NCBI GenBank assembly: GCA_018398765.1
Contig: JAHBMJ010003359.1
Location: 1 to 11,333 of the forward strand
Source of the DNA: Chromera velia
Lineage: Eukaryota > Sar > Chromeraceae
DNA: 11,333 nucleotides
Direction of reading: 5' to 3'
The position numbers and the translations under genes were made by a program. This document shows, piece by piece, positions 1 through 7,837 of the stretch (position 1 is its first letter; each line of letters opens with the position of its first letter). The notes under the pieces are model-generated. The model did not search any database, was not told the DNA's origin, and was given only the letters and a program-made list of their open reading frames with translations.

Positions 1-9
1 TTGCATGAT

Positions 10-92
10 GGCCAGGTAATTACCGGGTAACCGGTTACCTGGCCGGGCTAGACCAATTTTTTAACAATGGCCAGGTTACCGGTTTACCGGCC
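10..92. repeat. Nested GGTAACC/GGTTACC palindromes, probable subterminal repeats of the hAT element (its 3' side)
   Basis: Positions 10-19 (GGCCAGGTAA) and 35-44 (TTACCTGGCC) are a perfect 10-base inverted repeat. Inside lie the palindromes GGTAATTACC (15-24) and GGTAACCGGTTACC (26-39). A further copy, GGCCAGGTTACCGG, starts at 69 and is followed by TTTACCGGCC. The same words recur at 2502-2565 on the far side of the transposase gene, which suggests element ends with clustered transposase-binding motifs. The exact terminus and the 8-base target duplication expected of hAT elements could not be fixed; the element may start left of the window. Confidence 0.6.
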
Positions 93-100
93 ATATAATT

Positions 101-191
101 AAAAAAAAAAACAAAAATAAAAATCTAGAAAAAAAAATTAAAAAAAAATATAGAAAAAAAAATTATAGAAAAAAAATTAAAAAAAAATCTG
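101..191. repeat. A-rich low-complexity tract
   Basis: Runs of 7-10 A alternate with TTA, TAGA and TCTAGA words, giving degenerate iterations of a unit like TAGAAAAAAAATTA. It lies between the palindromic end and the 3' end of the transposase gene and has no coding content. Confidence 0.8.
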
Positions 192-241
192 GCCGCATTC
201 GAAAGACGCGGAAACTTTTGAATCCTAAAACTGTTTTTCTT

Positions 242-364
242 TCACGCATGAAACTCATATGCACGCACAACAAGCGAATAACATGCATGAAAATCGATGA
301 AACACATTCATGCGGCATGAAAGCACACACACATGCACAAAACACGCGTGAAACACATGCACAG
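242..364. repeat. Degenerate CATGAAA / CATGCA-rich repeat
   Basis: CATGAAA, GATGAAA or GTGAAA words followed by CA-rich spacers recur about every 20-40 bases (for example CGCATGAAAC, GCATGAAAAT, GCATGAAAGC, GCGTGAAACA). This is likely noncoding 3' flank of the hAT gene or subterminal sequence. No gene is seen between about 92 and 444. Confidence 0.4.
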
Positions 365-444
365 TCAACTCGACGCGATAGCTGTATCTGAACAAAAACC
401 AGTTGAGGGATTTTGATCCATCAACTGATTTGCGCAGATACTTT

Positions 445-913
445 CTATCTAGCGCCTCTTCTCAGACTCTTCTTGGCATTGACGACAGCCCGAGGCTGAG
501 GCTGGACAAAATCGATGACTTCCTCCCCTCCCCCTCTTCTGACTGCTTCTGTGGATGCATCAGGCTCATTTGCTCTCTCCTCCAACTCAACCTCTAAAGC
601 CTCTTGTTCTTCTGCGAGGGTCTCTTCTGTCACATCTGTAAAAAAATATTTGCAGAAGGTTTCCTCCCCAATCCGATCCTCTTTCTGCAAACGACTGCCT
701 TCACACCTCTCTCTCATGAGACAGAGATTCAAAAACGTCGAAACAAGGAGGTTCTGTCTTTTTTGAGACAAACGGTTCCTTCACTTGCTGTAAATATATT
801 CATAATCTCTCCAGCCTCGCTCACACGTCGACGCAGAAACCTGTTGTGCGTACACAATGTCGCTAACAATGTCGGCAATCTCGGCCAGATCGGGTCTTCT
901 GATATTTCCGAAC
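445..913 (-). pseudogene. hAT transposase carboxy-terminal dimerisation region, interrupted by TGA
   Basis: From the acceptor-like site, the frame reads a stretch rich in Asp/Ala/Ile, then the hAT signature SASTCERGW and YEYIYSK. Next comes a TGA (781-783), then RNRLSQKRQNLLV and NLCLMRER without a change of frame, and an acidic tail to TAG at 445-447. The Cys-Glu-Arg glutamate is the residue usually held to complete the hAT catalytic triad. The TGA sits in the basic run after the Ser-Lys pair, where relatives have Lys or Arg. CGA changed to TGA, or another single substitution, would explain it. Homology clearly continues on both sides of the stop, so this is a nonsense mutation rather than the natural end. 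Confidence 0.8.
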
Positions 914-1153
<240 letters not shown>

Positions 1154-2203
1154 CCAGATATTCAGGTCGTGGAGAGCCTTAATGGCGTCCTTCACCCAGC
1201 CAATGTGTCTTCCGCAATCCTCAAAGAAGAGGTCAACAACATGAGCAAAGCAATGAGACCAAGCCAACCCTGGCCGCTTCTCCATCAGGATCTGGCCTGC
1301 TGCTTTGCATACAGAGGCACCGTCTGTCACCACCTTGATGACACAACCAGGACCAAATTCCCTCTCCACTCTTGCAATGCACTCTTCAAGCTCGTTTGCG
1401 AGCCAATCTGCAGTCTTTGTGACTTCTGCGGGGAAAACGTGTCCGACGTGCTTATGCTTTCTTCCGGTGGCCGCGAAAAAGTTAACAACAGGTCGACGAG
1501 ACAGGTCAGACCATCCGTCTGTCAGGATTGTGCACTTTCTCTGCAAAACATCCACATGGATGATCTTGGAGGTCTCTCTGTCACTCAAGGAGTGGGTCTT
1601 ATTCAAGAGGTTGTGGGCAAGCTCGTTTCTGGAGGGGCAGTCCATGTATGAGCCAGAAGAGTGCCTCCCGTATTTTGCAATCATCTCAAACATTTCTCTG
1701 AAAGCTAGGGTTCCAACCTTCACAAACGGGAGTCCTTGTTCGATGAAGAAGCGGGAGATAGCCATGTGTACGGAAGGCTTGTTGGTTGCGTTCTGAGAGC
1801 CCTCAATCGTCATCTGCTTCTTGGGAGGTCGCTCTGACTCCATGTGGAAGTCTGCATGACGCCTTGACCCCGCAGCTGAAGCAGCAACACTTGATGCACC
1901 CGGTGATGCTTCGGAGTCTACGAGAGAAGGCAATGAGGCAGCTGGGGACGCCTCATCGGGTTGAGGGAACTGGGGGTAAAGCTGTTTCAGTTTCTTCACA
2001 ATGTTTTCTGGAACGCTCTTGCAGTTGTACCCAGCAGAACCAGCTGTCTTTATCAAATGTCTTACACAACAGTCAATGCGAACCGATTTCCACTCAAACT
2101 GACAGAATGCACATTTTCCGGGCTTTTGCGATCCAACTTCTGCACCGCCCTGTAAAGGAAGAATGACAGCTGGAATCTGTGTGAACAGTTTGCCTTTCGA
2201 CAT
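1154..2203 (-). CDS. hAT transposase amino-terminal exon: BED-like zinc finger plus DUF659
   Basis: The block has 350 codons. Residues 31-61 have the spacing Cys31-x2-Cys34-x14-His49-x11-Cys61 followed by a VP pair, as in the BED-like fingers of hAT transposases. Residues 85-145 are a low-complexity Ala/Ser linker with a basic patch (PPKK near 127). DUF659 follows: TDGWSD at 228-233 gives the first catalytic aspartate (Asp229), VVTDGAS gives the second (Asp294), and SHCFAH at 316-321 is the conserved CxxH. After LNIW (residue 350) the sequence meets GTTAGT, which looks like a splice donor at 1153-1148, and then CA/TG repeats. Conservation through this block suggests it decayed recently. Only the division into domains is inferred from family knowledge; the motifs are visible. 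Confidence 0.85.
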
Positions 2204-2383
2204 CTTGAAACTTCTAAGTTTGGCTTTTTTGGGGAACAACTGCTCAATCAAGAGCAAAACCAACGTTTCAACAACACAGGATCGCGACGTTTCCACATAA
2301 GAAAGTGACTGACCTTTGCATCACTGAACGATCACATTCAATTGCGACAGGAGACTGCATACAGGCGCGCACGGGTATCACAA
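2204..2383 (-). other. 5' flank of the hAT transposase gene
   Basis: Frame-open sequence without an ATG lies just upstream of the chosen start. No clear TATA box or other promoter element was recognised. It lies between the start codon and the GC-rich block, so it probably holds the leader. Confidence 0.3.
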
Positions 2384-2515
2384 GCATGCCTGACGCGCCG
2401 GGCGCGGTTGCGGCGGCCCCCATTGCGCCAAGGCCGCGCGGCGGCCGCACGGACGTCGATCGGGCCGCGGCGCGGGCCCGCGGCGCCGCCGCGACTCGGC
2501 CGGCCAGGTTACCGG
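2384..2515. promoter_or_regulatory. GC-rich, CpG-dense block upstream of the hAT transposase
   Basis: This stretch is dominated by CG, GCGGCC and CCGCGG words (for example GGGCCGCGGCGCGGGCCCGCG near 2460-2480), in sharp contrast to its flanks. It lies between the transposase start and the palindromic element end, where a hAT promoter would be expected, so a CpG-island-like promoter role is possible. No transcription signal is directly visible, and the short open frames across it look like composition artefacts. Confidence 0.35.
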
Positions 2516-2565
2516 CCAACCTGGTAACCACCCCCCTATTTCTGGCTGACTACCAAGTTACCAGG
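2502..2565. repeat. GGTTACC/GGTAACC palindromes, probable subterminal repeats of the hAT element (its 5' side)
   Basis: GGCCAGGTTACCGG at 2502-2515 matches the copy starting at 69. CCAGGTT (2504-2510) and AACCTGG (2518-2524) form a perfect inverted repeat, GGTAACC follows at 2523-2529, and a weaker copy AAGTTACCAGG is at 2555-2565. The shared vocabulary with 10-92 brackets the transposase gene and implies an element of about 2.5 kb. The precise end beyond 2565 is not defined. Confidence 0.6.
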
Positions 2566-2829
2566 ATACACCTAGGCCTGATGCGGTTGAGTCAGACACC
2601 GTCTAGTTGTTTTCATTACAGAGCAATGGTCATATTCACGCGCATTGGACTCTTTCTACACATTGTCAAGAGGGGGCTCAAGACTGCAACATGATGCAGT
2701 CAAGGGGCCCGGCTGAGAAAGAGATCTGCATTCGTTTGAAGACGGCGCATCCGTGTCCCACTCATCCGAACTCATCCGTTCCCACTTTGCCTTAGAGAAG
2801 CGTTTCCCCCTCCTCGTACGCTTCCTACG
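2566..2829. other. Spacer without recognisable gene
   Basis: No coding region, RNA gene or element end was recognised. A short duplication of ACTCATCCG occurs near 2760-2780. Confidence 0.5.
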
Positions 2830-3048
2830 TCAGTGACAGCTGGCTGCTGTTGTAGAGCCAACGCATCCTGAATCAGAGAGGGCAACCGGATCCCTGCATT
2901 GACGAAGGAATCCAAGAAAACGTTCTGAAGCTTCTACCAACGAACCGGAACAGAAAGGGTCCGAAGCTCCAAAACCCTGCTCAGCAAGGAAAGCTTCCAT
3001 CCTCCAGAGGACAGCCTGGGCCAAGATGGAAGGAGTCGTAGCAGCCAT
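2830..3048 (-). CDS. Small hypothetical reading frame, doubtful
   Basis: A 72-codon frame starts at an ATG at 3048-3046 and ends in TGA. The product begins MAATTPSILAQAV and is mixed in composition (several Cys, Phe, Leu), without a signal peptide, membrane segment or motif I recognise. Base composition is less extreme than in the surrounding repeats, and the frame could be a first exon, since GGTAGAAG within it could serve as a splice donor. It could equally be a chance open frame. No neighbour supports a role. Confidence 0.15.
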   Translation of the reverse strand: MAATTPSILAQAVLWRMEAFLAEQGFGASDPFCSGSLVEASERFLGFLRQCRDPVALSDSGCVGSTTAASCH

Positions 3049-3131
3049 CTCAAGAAAGTAAAAAGCGCAATGTAAGCTAGACCGAGGTGATGAAAAGAAG
3101 ACGGTAAGTCAAAGGGTGGCAGAGCTCTCAA

Positions 3132-3470
3132 GTTTAGTTACAGAACGGCCGAGCGAACACAGTCTTCAGACGGTTCAGCAGCGCGCTGCAACAGGAAACA
3201 AAGAAAGAATACCACCGTGAAGTGCTTCAAATCTCAAACTGCAGATGCAACATGATAGAGAGATAGACACAGCCAAAAACTCCCTGCAAACCTCTCGTGA
3301 AAACCCTGAGTTCTTGGCTACCACCGCCCCAGGAGAAGCTCTAGTAATATAGAAGCTAGAATCACTTTAACCTCTTCAGACAGCTGAGGAATCTTGACCA
3401 TACCAACATGCATTATCAGTTTTCAGCACGCAAAAGAGAGGCTTACGGAGCTGTCGTAAGGCATACGAGC
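3132..3470. other. Spacer without recognisable gene
   Basis: Mixed-composition sequence. No open frame of useful length, repeat or RNA-like fold was recognised. Confidence 0.5.
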
Positions 3471-3502
3471 GATGTACAGCGATCGATTGAAGAGATGTGT
3501 AT

Positions 3503-3592
3503 TAATGCAAATGCATGCATGCAAAATATATGCATGCAACGTGCATACTGAGATCAGCGTGCATGCATGGATGGATGACGCACGCACGCATG
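3503..3592. repeat. ATGCATGC-rich tract
   Basis: GCATGC and TGCATG words are clustered (ATGCATGCATGC, ATATGCATGCAAC, GTGCATGCATGG, then CACGCACGCATG). These alternating purine-pyrimidine runs look like degenerate simple sequence. The same words are scattered at lower density through the window. Confidence 0.6.
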
Positions 3593-3761
3593 TAAGGAGG
3601 CATCGATCGCGTCATACACTGCCTGAAACACCAAACAACTTCCGTTCTAGCCTACCGATCCACACCCCGTCGGTCTGCCACTGTCATTTATCTATCGCTG
3701 TTGGCTTGATTGCATGAACGATCAAACAGGTCAAGATCTGCTAAGAAGGAAAAGAGTTCTT

Positions 3762-4060
3762 TCAATAGTAAGGGCATACAAGCGCATGCAAGGGCCCATT
3801 TGCAGAAGTCATAAAAGAAATCATGAAGACGAAAGGAAACGAGTCAAACAAGCATGAAAGAAAGAAGGAAGGTCTAGAGGAAGGTTCTGGAAGAAAGGAA
3901 AGAAGGAATCTAACGAACGAAAAAGGAGAGAACCTCAGGGAGTCTGATCTTGAAGCAAGGACTCTTAACAGCAAAACCGGTAGTGCTCCTCCAAACGATC
4001 CTCCGAGGCGCCCAGCGGACACGTGCGCCTGCCGGAAAAAAACATGCGCGGAACCGGGAA
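3762..4060. other. Purine-rich spacer without gene
   Basis: The GAAAG/GGAAG-rich plus strand between about 3820 and 3960 gives a Lys/Glu-rich open frame that looks like a product of composition, with no domain. Nothing else was recognised here. Confidence 0.5.
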
Positions 4061-4171
4061 CCCCCCCCTCCCCCAGGAAAAAAACCTGAGGGTAAGTGGA
4101 GACCTAGCTGAAACCCATCTAACGCACGCATAGCCTAAATTCAGCCTTTCGGGGCCGGGTTTTTAGCGAAA
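4061..4171 (+). repeat. Duplicated poly-C-headed unit, copy 1
   Basis: The copy starts with a C tract, then GGGTAAGTGGAGA, an AAACCCATCT block, a CGCATAGCC block, AATTCAGCCTTT and GGGTTTTTAGC. It aligns in the same order and orientation with 4262-4396. The origin is unknown: segmental duplication, or two copies of a short dispersed element. Confidence 0.8.
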
Positions 4172-4261
4172 GATCTGATGCAAGCAAGCTTGCAAATGGC
4201 CCTGGAAAGCAAGAAAAATGAGAACTGCACGATTGACGCATGCCGGCCAGCCTCGTGCCGA

Positions 4262-4396
4262 CCCCCCCCCCCCCCCNCCCCCCCCCCGTGGGAAACCCCT
4301 GGGAAAAACACCCGGGGGTAAGTGCAGATCTAAAACCCATCTGATGCATGCATAGCCCAAATTCAGCCTTTTAGGGCCAGGTTTTTGGCAAAAGAC
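4262..4396 (+). repeat. Duplicated poly-C-headed unit, copy 2, with ambiguous base
   Basis: The copy starts with a run of 26 C positions, one of them N at 4277, then CCGGGGGTAAGTGCAGATCT, AAACCCATCTGATGCATGC, ATAGCCCAAATTCAGCCTTT and AGGTTTTTGGC. It differs from the copy about 200 bases upstream by scattered substitutions and small indels. The N and the homopolymer mean the true C-run length is unreliable. Confidence 0.8.
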
Positions 4397-4610
4397 ACTG
4401 CGTGCACGCGTTGGCTAGGGTATTTCTGTTTTATAAGTGTACCCCGCTTCACTTTCCAGGGCTAAAAAGCTCCGGAAAGCTCCGCTCCAAATTGGCTCAG
4501 AAAAGTGTCAGAATAGGCCATGTGTGGCAGGGCTTGTAGGGGCTTGAAACCGATCGCAATCCACCCCCTCCCCGGCCTCTGCTTCTCTAAGTAAGTTCTC
4601 TCTCGTGCAA

Positions 4611-4720
4611 AAGATGCAAAGAAGAAAAAAAAAAAGAAGAGAAAGTCCCCGACCTTCCTCTTCGAAGAGAAGAAGCCTCTAGAGAAGGTGCAAAGAAGAG
4701 AAAAAAAGAAGAAGAGAAAT
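4611..4720 (+). repeat. Purine block present twice
   Basis: Two similar blocks, 4611-4645 and 4685-4720, share the order TGCAAAGAAGA, an A run, then GAAGAGAAA, offset by about 74 bases. The intervening sequence is CT/GA rich. The complementary strand gives a Lys/Arg-rich open frame that I regard as an artefact. Confidence 0.6.
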
Positions 4721-4779
4721 AGAGAATCGTCGTTCCGTCTCTTTCTTGCCAGGCTCCGAGCCTGTTTTTTTGCTTTTAG

Positions 4780-4997
4780 CACGTTCGTCTGCTTTCTGTT
4801 TCCCCGTCTCCTTTTTGCCTGCTTGCTACTTTTCTTTGGGCACGCTCGTCTGCATTTCGTCTGCCCGTCTCCTGCTTGTCTGTTTGCTTGCCTTTTTCCT
4901 TCCATCATGCCCATCTACGTTCTGTCTGCCCGTCTCCATACTGCATGTTCGTTCTTTTCTTTTCAGCATGCTTGCCTCAGTTCCGTCCTACGGGGCT
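4780..4997 (+). repeat. Imperfect 61-base tandem repeat array
   Basis: Unit starts at 4780, 4841, 4906 and 4967 give spacings of 61, 65 and 61. The first 31 bases of the first three units align without gaps: CACG or CATG, then CGTCTG or ATCTAC, ending CCCGTCTC. The fourth unit is partial and more diverged. The units are pyrimidine-rich on the plus strand and encode nothing recognisable. Confidence 0.75.
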
Positions 4998-5133
4998 GCA
5001 CTGTGTGCGGCCTATGGTAATGTTCACTCGGTTTCTAATATCAAAAGTGATAAACAGGTTCTGTTTAAAAGAAAATTGATCAAATATAATATATCATAAT
5101 GTCTGGAAAGTCTATTGTGGCATGTTTTAGCTT

Positions 5134-5412
5134 GGTTCCTAGTTTGGTTCTCACTAGTTCTCACGCAAAAAGTAGGTGCCCGGCGGTTTGGTTCCTAAGT
5201 TCCTAAAATGTGGTTCCTGACCACTCTGAACTAAGGCTGCCACAGGAACCATGAAGGACCTAGATTAAGTATAAGAATATCAAAATTGCTAGAAAGTCAA
5301 ACAAGAACCTTAGAATTTATGGAAGAACTCTGAAAAACTAGTAGGAACCATGTGGGAACCAAAGAACTCTGTAGGATTCAGTAAGAAGTTGCTAGGAACC
5401 TAGCTAGGAACT
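5134..5412. repeat. GGTTCCT cluster that inverts to AGGAACC
   Basis: GGTTCCT occurs at 5134, 5190 and 5212, with AGTTCCT at 5198. From about 5235 onward the complementary orientation takes over: AGGAACC at 5244, 5343 and 5394, GGGAACC at 5354 and AGGAACT at 5406. The change of orientation resembles a degraded inverted repeat or arrays of a short protein-binding motif. No coding sequence is present. Confidence 0.55.
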
Positions 5413-5904
5413 ACCTGGGGAACTACAAAGAATTCAGTCCTTCAATTAGCCTGAGACACTCTTTGTATTTCAGTGATATTAGTGCTGCCTGCTTCTTTAG
5501 ACTGGGCAAGAGGGAAGCCATCTTCTGTAAAGGTTACTTTCTTTGCGTCTGAACGATATGTAATGATGGACTCTCTCGAAAAGTGCTTAATGAAGTTGTC
5601 CACTTAATTTAGTGTTAGCTTCAGACTTAGACACACAGTAGAAGCCATTTTGATTCACCAAACTTTCGATCTCTTTTAATTGTAGTCGAATTCAGGGCCA
5701 AGAGGGGCTCTTCAACGCATTTAAGAGGATGAAACAACAGTTTCATCGGTCTTTTTTTGGATTCATGGGGCTAAAAAGGTCAATGGAAGCATATTTATGG
5801 AGGAGAGCAAGCTTGCACGACTTGTCTCTGCATTTAATCAGTTGTAAACTTATCTACAGCCTCTTTTAAATACATTTTTTTGCAAAGACATCTCAGTTCT
5901 TATT
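5413..5904. other. AT-rich spacer without recognisable gene
   Basis: No open frame or RNA gene was recognised. The only structure noted is the hairpin at 5728-5747. Confidence 0.5.
5728..5757 (+). other. Perfect 8-base hairpin followed by T7
   Basis: GATGAAAC (5728-5735), loop AACA, GTTTCATC (5740-5747), then GGTC and seven T. The shape is that of an intrinsic terminator, but in a nuclear eukaryotic context it has no clear role. A T run can end RNA polymerase III transcription, yet no A or B box gene was found upstream. It may be chance. Confidence 0.4.
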
Positions 5905-5931
5905 GGTTCTTGACGGTTCCTTACGGTTCCT
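5905..5931 (+). repeat. Second, short GGTTCCT cluster
   Basis: GGTTCTT at 5905 and GGTTCCT at 5915 and 5925 are spaced by 10 bases. They are in the same orientation as the left half of the 5134-5412 cluster, about 0.5 kb away. Confidence 0.5.
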
Positions 5932-6400
5932 TCATGGTCTGATGGGAAACGTTACCTAGAACAGACTAGAACAGTCAAGTAACGAAAATGGGTAACGATC
6001 AAACAGCTAAATAGGAAGTCTGACCTACTGGGTCGTAGTCCTCAGTCCAGACAGGAAAATCCATTCAGTAACAACAGAGAAATTCAAAGAGACGTCAATC
6101 TAGAATTCACTTAAACGAAGACCGCGCGTTCGATCCAATGTGGGGGACCTTGACGCTCCAAACGTGATACACAGACTGATCAGACTGCCATCTAAGGATG
6201 CTTTTTATCATGAACCGACTGAGCAGACCGAGCCTTCGTACAGCCTCACTGTTCGATCAAAGAGTTAGATGCTAATGCACTCAAACATGTGATCATGCCG
6301 CTCGCAATACTCTTCACTCGCGCAGATGACTGGCGTGCTCGCAGAACGCTCGGCGCCCACTTGACGCACGCTTGGATGCATGCGTTTACTCTCATAAATC
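5932..6400 (-). repeat. Probable part of the 3' LTR of the copia element; far boundary unknown
   Basis: This is noncoding sequence directly downstream (in element sense) of the RNase H end and of a polypurine tract. A long terminal repeat is expected here. The minus strand starts TGATTTATGAGAG next to the tract, and a TATA-like TGATAAAAAG lies at 6210-6201. The matching 5' LTR is beyond the right edge, so the far end cannot be located and may lie further left than this entry. Confidence 0.4.
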
Positions 6401-6410
6401 ACCCCCTGTC
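6401..6410 (-). other. Polypurine tract and LTR start
   Basis: The minus strand reads GACAGGGGG followed by TGATTT. A G-rich purine run just before TG is the usual primer site for plus-strand DNA synthesis and the junction with the 3' LTR in copia elements. It lies about 45 bases past the RNase H stop, a suitable place. Confidence 0.5.
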
Positions 6411-6454
6411 TGAACTGAACACAAACAGGAAGACAGACTAAAAGAGAGAAACGC

Positions 6455-6976
6455 TTAACTGCAACAAAGGAACTTGGTCTGTCTGTCTATATGCATTGAC
6501 CCAGTTTCGATCCAATAAACCTTTGCTCCCAACTCCATCAAATTTTTTAAAATGTACTCCAACTCCCCCTGCATTCTCGGCTTGCTTTTGCACTGTTTGG
6601 AACCAATCTGATGCATCAGCGGCTGAAAGTCAGTCACCACCACAACCGGAGGCATCTCACCCCACAACCTAGCCCACAACTTTCGAATGAAATGAATGAA
6701 TGAAAAGGACATCTTCACTGCATCTCTCATTGTAAGAAGCTCTACAGAAGTTGTAGACCCCAGCTTTCTTCCTATCTTCCTGCTCAGCCAATACACAGTG
6801 TTGTGCTCACCGATCTCATCAAGATTGGTAAGCTCTCCTTCATCAACTAGCTGCATCTCGACGCCCAGTCTACCATTTTTCTTGTGCAATTGATAAGACG
6901 CATCCCCCCACACCAATAGAACTGGAAAGGAGGGAACAGAATAAAAAGACAGAGGACGGGAAGTCTTGAATACATG
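6455..6976 (-). pseudogene. pol: Copia RNase H domain (end of Pol)
   Basis: RNase H degrades the RNA of the RNA-DNA hybrid during reverse transcription. The segment follows an in-frame TAG (6977-6979) in the same frame as reverse transcriptase and ends at TAA (6455-6457). Visible signatures are GDASYQL (first acidic residue), YWLSRKIG, TTSVELLTM (second acidic residue) and VVTDFQPLMHQI (third). The terminal MHIDRQTKF resembles the end of other copia polyproteins. The domain itself has no internal stop, so the acidic active-site residues look retained although it is separated from the reverse transcriptase by the nonsense codon. Confidence 0.8.
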
Positions 6977-7837
6977 CTAGAGAGCCTTCTCACTCGTAAG
7001 AACAGACTCACGAGACGGACGGGAATTGAAGCGGGAAAGGTGGGAAAACAGGAAGGAAAGAGAAGGTTGGGTCTTAACAGCCCACCCCAAACACCCCACA
7101 TTCTTCTGCTGCTGTTCCTGCAAGGACATGTCAGTCTCTGCAGTCTCAAGCAACAGGAGATCTTTCTCAGTCAAGGGCTTCTTTTCCTCTTCACTTACTC
7201 CCTTCACCATTCCCTCAATATACGTGGACTGGTCAAGCAACATCTCACCAAGACGCATGGACATGCCCATATAAGAATGAAGCTCTCCATTATCCATTCT
7301 CTTTAGCTGGTCTGTGTTAAAAAGCTCCTGGATTTGCTTCACGTCTTCGTCAACAGAAGGAGAAAAAATGAAGAGATCATCAATATGCATAACAAGCAAA
7401 GCAACGATCTCACCCTTCTTGTTCTTTCTGACCAAAATCGACTCAGCAATCTCAGTCCACCCCAGGCTGCTCACCTTCTTCTTGAAGTAACTCGTGTAGA
7501 CCTTTGGGGCGTCCTTCAGGCCGTAAACAGCCCTCTGAATGCGAACGAAGACGCCAGCACGGAGGCCGGGATAGACCTCTACAGGGAGGTCGGACAGAAG
7601 GCGCAGCCACACTGCGTCTTTCATGGGCGCCTGCAGGAATGCAGTTGACACGTCTATTTTGGCTGCCTGCAGACCTTTTGAGACAGCCCAGAGGAAAGCA
7701 ACTCTAGCCAAACTTGTGTCTGCTATGCCAGAGTAGGTTTCAAGCACCAACCAATCACGAGAATCTTGGAACCCTCTCGCTACGAGACGAGACTTTGCAA
7801 CCCTCTTTCCCTCCTTCAACTTCCAGGTCCTCACCTA
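6977..7837 (-). pseudogene. pol: Copia reverse transcriptase (RVT_2) domain
   Basis: This RNA-dependent DNA polymerase segment copies element RNA. It is open for 285 codons between TAG at 7835-7837 and TAG at 6977-6979. Motifs in order: RTWKLKEGK and KSRLVARGF at the start, KIDVSTAFLQAP with the first catalytic aspartate, YGLKDAP, and MHIDDLFIF (the YVDD-box equivalent with both aspartates kept). The end has GCLGWAVKTQPSLSFLFSHL, matching the conserved region before RNase H. The residues just before the upstream stop read ITLR, and relatives have RW at this point, so TAG most likely replaces a TGG Trp codon. The catalytic residues appear intact; the flanking stops inactivate it. Confidence 0.9.

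Noticed and set aside
2305-2694. Ala/Arg/Pro-rich frames across the GC-rich block
   Set aside because: Long open frames are expected in GC-rich sequence in several frames at once; no motif.
3823-4089. Lys/Glu-rich open frame on the plus strand
   Set aside because: It follows from purine-rich composition; no domain, and it runs into a poly-C repeat.
4462-5099. Lys/Arg-rich frame on the minus strand and Phe/Leu/Cys-rich frames on the plus strand
   Set aside because: They overlap the purine blocks and the 61-base tandem array, so low complexity explains them.
5637-5662. GTAGAAGCCATTTTGATTCA, resembling the dinoflagellate spliced-leader sequence
   Set aside because: Several mismatches and an insertion, no splice donor GT after it and no Sm site seen; most likely chance.
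6126-6136. GTTCGATCC, resembling a tRNA T-loop or B box
   Set aside because: The flanking bases do not form a T stem, and no A box, anticodon arm or acceptor stem is present.
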